Source of the DNA: Limnochordia bacterium
Lineage (GTDB): Bacteria > Bacillota > Limnochordia > Darwinibacteriales > B1SED10-159
NCBI GenBank assembly: GCA_007132255.1
Contig: SLOZ01000119.1
Coordinates: 1 to 11,076 of the forward strand
Direction: 5' to 3'
Length of the DNA: 11,076 bases
Below the pieces are notes generated by a model. The model was not told the origin of the DNA. It was given only the letters and a program-made list of their open reading frames with translations, and ran no database searches. Made by a program: the position numbers and the translations under genes. Numbering within the stretch: position 1 is the first letter of the stretch; each line of letters starts with the position of its first letter. Below, piece after piece: positions 6,774 to 11,076 of this stretch.

Positions 6774-6905
6774 ATGAATGAACGGTTCATTCACAAGTGC
6801 CGCAAGAAGCTAAGTTCAGCGACGGCTGAGGTCGCAAATCCAAGAAGTACGGTGCAGTCAAGTGCAGGGAATGTACAGACGCTACAAAAAACAAAAACCA
6901 CTTGA
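6774..6905 (+). CDS. Possible 43-codon leader ORF before the MFS gene
   Basis: ATG 6774 is preceded by GGAGA (about 6765-6769) at a workable distance, and the frame ends with TGA at 6903-6905, 13 bases before the exporter start. The RBS of the exporter overlaps this stop region (TGAGAGGA), so coupling or leader-peptide control is conceivable. The frame extends further back to a GTG at 6648. The amino-acid sequence has no recognisable domain, is Lys/Ser/Thr-rich, and its first residues are simply the translation of operator 2. It is probably non-coding. Confidence 0.2.
   Translation: MNERFIHKCRKKLSSATAEVANPRSTVQSSAGNVQTLQKTKTT
6775..6793. promoter_or_regulatory. TetR-type operator, copy 2
   Basis: The same 19-bp palindrome with identical arms and only one centre base changed, TGAATGAA-CGG-TTCATTCA. 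The centres of the two copies (6658 and 6784) are 126 bp apart, equal to 12 helical turns at 10.5 bp per turn. It lies inside the leader, about 125 bases before the MFS start codon. Confidence 0.8.
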
Positions 6906-6918
6906 GAGGACGAGGAGT

Positions 6919-8361
6919 ATGCGAGCGCTGAAAGCATTCTTTATCAATCGAGATTTTGGGTTACTGTTCTGTGGCCGGTTGGTGTCGCAGATTGGAGATG
7001 GTATTCACTACTTTGCCATGGCTTGGCTGGTTCTGGATTTGACAGGATCGGGAACAGCCTTGGGGACAATGCTGATGGCTGCGGCCATCCCCGGTATCAT
7101 CCTAACCCCATTCACCGGCGTGCTGGCCGACATGTGGAACCGCAAACGAATTGTTGTTTCCATGGACATAGTACGAGGGTTACTGTTGTTAGGTACGGCG
7201 GGAATGTACGCAGCGAACTCCCTGACCCTTCCCATGATCTATGTTGTGACCATCTTACTTTCACTTTGCGGTGTACTTTTTGGACCGGCCATAACGGCTA
7301 CAGTTCCCGGACTCGTCAAACGTGAAGAGTTGGTCCAAGCGAACTCTCGAGATGCACTGTCACACGGGGCCACCGGTATCTTGGGACCCATCGCCGGTGC
7401 TTTCCTGTTGGGCAGTATTGGTTACCTGGGAATCTTCATTTTCAACGGCGTCTCGTTCCTGATCTCGGCTGTGTCAGAAATGTTCATTCGCTTTCCAGTC
7501 CAAACCACAGTGACCCCAGCAGCGGATGGATCACGTAGTACTACGGGTTCGATACGTTTAAGGACGCAAGTGGAGTCCTTCGCTGCTTCGATGAAAGACG
7601 GTTTTCGCTATCTGTGGGGCAGTCCTGGGCTTCGCGTTATTATCGGTGGCGGGATTCTGCTGAATTTCCTGTTTAGCCCATTGTTCGGGGTTGTCTTTCC
7701 CTACTTCGGCAAAGAAGTGCTACAGATGGATCCAGAACTTTTCGGGATGAGCCAATCCAGTATTCCGGTGGGTATGCTTTTGGGCACGGTGCTGGTTGGA
7801 GTCATGGTTGGTCGGTTCCGTAAGCTGCACCTACTGATCGGGAGCGTGACGGCTCAAGGAATCGCCATCGCTTCCATGGCTCTCCTGGCCATTCCCGCCG
7901 TCTACCTGTCGCTTCCGCCATGGGGTATGCTGTTGGGGCTCGCTGGGCCGCTCTTGGCATTGGGCTTTCTCAATGTACAAGTCAACGTACCCATCAATGT
8001 CATGATGCAGGAAACAGTGCCGGACCACTATCGTGGGCGTGTCTTTTCGCTATTGGGCAGTACCATGAATTTGGCCGCTCCGTTGGGAATGGGATTGTTT
8101 GGCATCCTCTTGGATCGAGTGCCCATTCACTTTTTCTTTCTGGTCTGCGGCCTGTTAATTGCCGGCATGGCCATGGTGTTAGGGACATCGTCAGGGCTGC
8201 GTCAACTCTGCCGAGCCAATGAAATTTCGAACAGTAAACCGGAGGCCGGAGGAGAACGACAGGGAGAACACGACCCAAGAAACACCCAAGGCGTGGATGC
8301 GCCGGGTTTGGCACCCGCCGCTGCCCGAACGAACGGCAAAGAATTGGTTGCGAACGGGTAG
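6919..8361 (+). CDS. MFS transporter (DHA3/macrolide-efflux-like drug exporter)
   Basis: A probable proton-driven exporter in the cell membrane, 480 aa, with about 12 hydrophobic segments. The start FFINRDFGLLFCGRLVSQIGDG is typical of the MefA-like DHA3 group. Motif A, GVLADMWNRKRIV, lies in the loop after helix 2 (about residues 67-79), and the second half carries the related DHYRGRVFS loop. I chose ATG 6919 for its GAGAGGA site at 6904-6910; the frame is open back to GTG 6862, which has no RBS. After the last helix a hydrophilic tail of about 45 residues ends at TAG 8359-8361, and the same frame then stays open for a further 72 codons. A strong promoter and two TetR-type operators upstream suggest ligand-induced expression. 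The substrate cannot be told from sequence. Confidence 0.92.
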   Translation: MRALKAFFINRDFGLLFCGRLVSQIGDGIHYFAMAWLVLDLTGSGTALGTMLMAAAIPGIILTPFTGVLADMWNRKRIVVSMDIVRGLLLLGTAGMYAANSLTLPMIYVVTILLSLCGVLFGPAITATVPGLVKREELVQANSRDALSHGATGILGPIAGAFLLGSIGYLGIFIFNGVSFLISAVSEMFIRFPVQTTVTPAADGSRSTTGSIRLRTQVESFAASMKDGFRYLWGSPGLRVIIGGGILLNFLFSPLFGVVFPYFGKEVLQMDPELFGMSQSSIPVGMLLGTVLVGVMVGRFRKLHLLIGSVTAQGIAIASMALLAIPAVYLSLPPWGMLLGLAGPLLALGFLNVQVNVPINVMMQETVPDHYRGRVFSLLGSTMNLAAPLGMGLFGILLDRVPIHFFFLVCGLLIAGMAMVLGTSSGLRQLCRANEISNSKPEAGGERQGEHDPRNTQGVDAPGLAPAAARTNGKELVANG

Positions 8362-8651
8362 GAAGGTGAAGTCCGTCGGGTTTCGGCTGTTGGGGACATG
8401 CGAGTTCTGGACGAATTGGTGTTACCTGGTACATGGGATAGTCTGGGAACGAACACGGCATGCTGTCCGCCTGCGGACGTAGACGTTACTGTCCTAAAGA
8501 TGGATGTAGCCGGTGTTCTTCCCTTGTATAATGGTGAAGGTGACCAGGCAGAGTGCTTGTCCGAGCACGTTTGGGCCTGATGCTCATACAACCAAGTGAT
8601 CCGGGGATCCCTTCAGTGTTGTCTTGGATCGCATCAAATGGAGGAATTCAC
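8362..8651. other. Gap between MFS and serine hydrolase genes
   Basis: No separate gene is firmly supported. The MFS frame continues open past its TAG to a TGA at 8578-8580, and contains an ATG at 8398 that could start a 60-residue ORF without a good RBS. A hairpin GTCCGCCTGCGGAC (8465-8478) has no T-tract. A -10 candidate for the next gene lies within. Confidence 0.45.
8527..8532 (+). promoter_or_regulatory. Candidate -10 box of the serine hydrolase promoter
   Basis: A perfect TATAAT directly preceded by TTG. The -35 region (about 8501-8509, TGGATGTAG) is weak, so the site is tentative. A start near 8539 would give a leader of about 113 bases before ATG 8652. Confidence 0.4.
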
Positions 8652-10631
8652 ATGAAGTCTAGATTTTCATTCGTTGCACCTCACTTTCTGGCAATCCTTG
8701 CTCTGACCTTGTCTTTGCTTTTAGCCTTAGGCAGCGCGTCGGCGCAGCACTGGGATCGAGATGAACTGAAGGCGTTTCTCGACACAGCTGTGGAAAAACA
8801 GATGGGAGAGCACAACATTCCTAACGCCGCCGTTGCTGTGGTAGCTGACGGCGAAGTGGCGATCGTTCAAGGGTATGGCTACGCAAATCTTGAGCAGCGC
8901 CGACCTGTGGAGGGTGGGACAACGATGTTTCGCATCGGCTCCACAGCAAAACTGTTCACCTGGACAGCGGTGATGCAGCTGGTGGAGCAGGGAAAACTGG
9001 ATTTGGAAGCAGACATCAATGACTACTTAGATTTCGAGATCCCCAACACACTGATCACCACCGGCGAATGGGCCCCACCGATAACGCTCAAGCACCTCAT
9101 GACCCATACACCAGGGTTTGAAGACTACATGTCCGACATCTTCTCTCTGGAGGCCGCGAATCTACGGCCGCTGGCCGAGAGCGTACGTGAGAACTTGCCG
9201 GAGCGTGTTTTCCCTCCCGGTGAAGTCATTGCCTATTCGAATTATGGAGCGTCATTGGCCGGCTATATAGTTGAGCGGACTGCGGGCCTGCCGTTCGCAC
9301 AATATGTGGAAGAGAATATCTTGGATCCTCTGCAGATGAGCTTCAGTACGTTTCGGCAACCGCTGCCCGATCATCTGAATGAGCGTGGTGCCAACCCTTA
9401 TCGCTTCGTCCACGGTGGGTTTCGCGAGGCCGGTTTCGAGTACATGAGCGAACCGGGTGGCAGTATGAGCAGTAGCGCTGGGGATATGGCCCGCTTCATG
9501 CTGGCGCATCTACAGGGTGGCCAACTGGATGGCGCCCGGATCCTCGAGGAAACAACGACGAGCACCATGCAAACCCAACTGTTCACCCATCATTCCAGTC
9601 TGAACGGCATGACCCACGGCTTCATGGAAGGGAACTTCAACGGGCGGCGAGTTTTGTACCATCCCGGTGGTACCATGCTCTACGATACGGTTCTTTATCT
9701 GCTGCCGGACGAACAGATCGGGTTTTTCATGACGCACAGCGGTGGCAGTCATATGGCCAATCTGCTGGTTTTCAAGGAATTCATGGACCAATATCTTCCC
9801 GCCCAGGATGTCCCGTCAGCATCCCAGACCAGTGCGCAGGCTCAATCCGGAGCGGTTGAACGAGCAGCAGATCTGGTGGGGGAGTACCAGCAGAACCGCC
9901 GTTCGTTCACCACTGATGACAAGATGCTCAGTCTCCTCTTCGGCACGATCCGAATCGAGACCGATGAACAGGGTCATCTCCTGGTACACTACTTGGGTGA
10001 GGTCCATCGTTTCGCTGAGTTGGAGCCGGGAGTGTACCGCAATGCCAGTGATCAATCGGTTTTGGACTTCGGCGGGAGTTTCGATACCATTGTTTTCGGA
10101 ACGGATCCACTGGGTCGCACGTTACTCATGATGGACGGTCCTGTCAGCTATTCTCGGGCGCCTTGGTATGAACAAAGTGGGCCGAGTATCATCGGCTTGG
10201 CGGTGTCCATGCTGTTTATCGTGGGCAGTTTGCTCTATTGGGTGTTTAAGGCTGGTATTCTCAAGCTGCGCCGGCGCCCCATCAAGAGGGTGACGAGTTC
10301 CCACGGTGAGATCCTGGCTCGCTGGACGGCCGTGGTATTCGGGATTCTTACACTCGCTGTTGTGCTGGAATTCCTCATTGTTAGTGAGCCGGATCCTGTG
10401 TACATCTTGCCGCCTCCTGCCTACGAGATGACTCCCATGTGGAGCGCTGTTCTGAGCTTGGTGGTACCGTGGGTCATGGCTATTACCAGTTTGGCATTGA
10501 CGGCATTCACTGTTCTAGTTTGGAAGCGTCGCTACTGGAAGCTACCCAGCCGTATTCATTACACGTTATTTTCCGGAGCGGCCATTCTGCTCATAGTCCT
10601 CTTCCGCCATTGGAATCTATGGGTTTGGTGA
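8652..10631 (+). CDS. Membrane-anchored serine hydrolase, class C beta-lactamase/PBP-like
   Basis: An exported acyl-serine hydrolase of 659 aa in the beta-lactamase/D-peptidase superfamily. A signal peptide spans about residues 1-31 and ends ASA-QH. The catalytic domain (about 35-385) shows the nucleophile motif S97-T-A-K100 (GSTAKLF), the Y195-S-N197 motif and H337-P-G-G340 in the place of the KTG box, the usual HxG form in esterase-like class C relatives. A beta-rich segment follows (about 395-505), then four hydrophobic helices at about 512-536, 555-577, 595-620 and 637-655. Family members hydrolyse peptidoglycan stem peptides, D-amino-acid peptides, esters or beta-lactams, and specificity cannot be read here. 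GGAGGA at 8640-8645 fixes ATG 8652; an in-frame ATG further upstream would bury the signal peptide. Confidence 0.9.
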   Translation: MKSRFSFVAPHFLAILALTLSLLLALGSASAQHWDRDELKAFLDTAVEKQMGEHNIPNAAVAVVADGEVAIVQGYGYANLEQRRPVEGGTTMFRIGSTAKLFTWTAVMQLVEQGKLDLEADINDYLDFEIPNTLITTGEWAPPITLKHLMTHTPGFEDYMSDIFSLEAANLRPLAESVRENLPERVFPPGEVIAYSNYGASLAGYIVERTAGLPFAQYVEENILDPLQMSFSTFRQPLPDHLNERGANPYRFVHGGFREAGFEYMSEPGGSMSSSAGDMARFMLAHLQGGQLDGARILEETTTSTMQTQLFTHHSSLNGMTHGFMEGNFNGRRVLYHPGGTMLYDTVLYLLPDEQIGFFMTHSGGSHMANLLVFKEFMDQYLPAQDVPSASQTSAQAQSGAVERAADLVGEYQQNRRSFTTDDKMLSLLFGTIRIETDEQGHLLVHYLGEVHRFAELEPGVYRNASDQSVLDFGGSFDTIVFGTDPLGRTLLMMDGPVSYSRAPWYEQSGPSIIGLAVSMLFIVGSLLYWVFKAGILKLRRRPIKRVTSSHGEILARWTAVVFGILTLAVVLEFLIVSEPDPVYILPPPAYEMTPMWSAVLSLVVPWVMAITSLALTAFTVLVWKRRYWKLPSRIHYTLFSGAAILLIVLFRHWNLWVW

Positions 10632-10894
10632 CGTCTTGGCTTGTGTCGCGTCGGCTCGGTTGTGCATAGGCCTGGTAACATGCCCCTGCCAACGAACTGG
10701 GTGCAAAACGCCGCTTGTATGGCATGTATTTCCAGCTACCAGGTTCCTGGGTTTTATTGCCTTTTTGGTGGCGGTTCAAGCAGCACTTAAGCGTCGGCTG
10801 GGCCGTGATGCCGGCAAGCGATTCCGTCTTTGTGTCGTCTTTGGCTGTTTAGGTATTTGGACTTTGGATCTCTTTGGACCTGTGTAGCGGATTT
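10632..10894. other. Spacer after serine hydrolase gene; possible degenerate membrane ORF
   Basis: A frame at 10636-10887 (TTG start, no RBS, no internal Met) translates to two hydrophobic stretches, FLGFIAFLVAVQAAL and CVVFGCLGIWTLDLFG. It might be a decayed membrane-protein fragment, but nothing identifies it. A short hairpin around 10738-10751 followed by TTTTATTGCCTTTTT could be a weak terminator for the serine hydrolase gene. Confidence 0.3.
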
Positions 10895-10907
10895 TTGACA
10901 AATTCAC

Positions 10908-10936
10908 TTGACAATTCTCACCAAGCGCAGTATTCT
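10908..10936 (+). promoter_or_regulatory. Strong sigma-A-type promoter of the T-box transcript
   Basis: TTGACA at 10908-10913, a 17-base spacer, then TATTCT at 10931-10936, predicting a transcription start near 10943. A second TTGACA at 10895-10900 begins a nearly repeated unit (TTGACAAATTCAC, then TTGACAATTCTCAC) but has no well-placed -10. Confidence 0.85.
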
Positions 10937-10942
10937 AGTCAA

Positions 10943-11076
10943 AACATGACTCACACTAACGATGAAGAGAACCTGTCTGCGTGTCTTCCTGACAGAGAAC
11001 GGGGATCACTGGCTGTAAGTCCCTGCGAGGTTCAGATGCACAGAATACCATCTCGGAGTTGTTTGGCTGATTGCAG
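10943..11076 (+). ncRNA. T-box riboswitch leader, 5' part (Stem I), cut by window end
   Basis: This is a tRNA-sensing leader that controls an aminoacyl-tRNA synthetase or amino-acid gene by antitermination. Stem I can be folded by hand. AAC-GATGA-AGAGA (10958-10970) pairs with TCTC-GGA-GTT (11051-11060), giving the lower stem with the GA/kink-turn motif. TGCGT (10978-10982) pairs with ATGCA (11036-11040). CTGA (10989-10992) pairs with TCAG (11032-11035) below the AG bulge CAGAGAA. CGGGGA (11000-11005) pairs with TCCCTG (11020-11025), with the distal loop containing GGCTGTAAG. The specifier loop reads AGAATACCA (11042-11050): ACC (Thr) followed by A fits the usual layout best, and TAC (Tyr) is the alternative. 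The canonical AGUA motif is not evident. The antiterminator/terminator and the regulated gene lie beyond the window. Confidence 0.85.

Noticed and set aside
8219..8482. An 87-codon + strand frame overlapping the end of the MFS gene
   Set aside because: It is out of frame with a firmly supported gene, is Arg-rich in the way of shadow frames, and has no RBS.
10636..10887. A TTG-initiated 83-codon frame as a real gene
   Set aside because: It has no RBS, no Met and no recognisable family; at most it is a decayed fragment, so it is only mentioned in the spacer entry.
10946..11076. An ATG-initiated frame open to the right edge of the window
   Set aside because: It starts only a few bases after the predicted transcription start, has no RBS, and lies wholly inside a sequence that folds as T-box Stem I.

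Overview
All supported genes in this window lie on the + strand. It reads as a piece of a Gram-positive (Firmicutes) chromosome of middling GC. The evidence is strong AGGAGG-type ribosome binding sites, promoters of the TTGACA-17-TATAAT type, a 5' T-box leader at the right edge, and ABC-2, ArsR and class-C serine-hydrolase genes typical of that phylum. An aerobic spore-former of the Alicyclobacillus/Paenibacillus sort would fit, but that is inference.

Layout. (1) Positions 1-137 end an upstream transcript with a textbook rho-independent terminator. (2) About 138-796 holds no gene I can support. (3) 810-941 is a 43-residue Cys-rich protein with an excellent RBS, followed by a terminator/attenuator hairpin (994-1035). 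(4) 1079-3222 is a compact cassette: ABC ATPase, ABC-2 permease (ATGA overlap) and an ArsR-type regulator with a Cys-Cys tail. (5) 3311-4462 encodes a ComEC-like metallo-beta-lactamase-fold protein with an altered metal motif and a C-terminal Ig-like segment. (6) 4701-6386 is a GH2 beta-glucuronidase-like enzyme, preceded by a hairpin leader and followed by a 13-bp perfect stem-loop. (7) 6608-8361 is an MFS exporter with a strong promoter and two identical-arm TetR-type operators exactly 126 bp apart; no TetR gene is in view. (8) 8652-10631 is a secreted, membrane-anchored class-C beta-lactamase-like serine hydrolase. (9) 10908-11076 is a promoter plus the 5' half of a T-box riboswitch, so an aminoacyl-tRNA synthetase or amino-acid gene should begin just beyond the window.

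Together this looks like an accessory or defensive neighbourhood: two exporters with separate regulators, two hydrolases acting on unknown molecules, and a cytoplasmic glycosidase that could release a sugar from a glucuronide. I see no proof that they form one system. The strongest items for follow-up are the paired operators with the missing repressor, the T-box, the HxHxHH metal motif, and the Cys-rich mini-protein ahead of the exporter/ArsR cassette.
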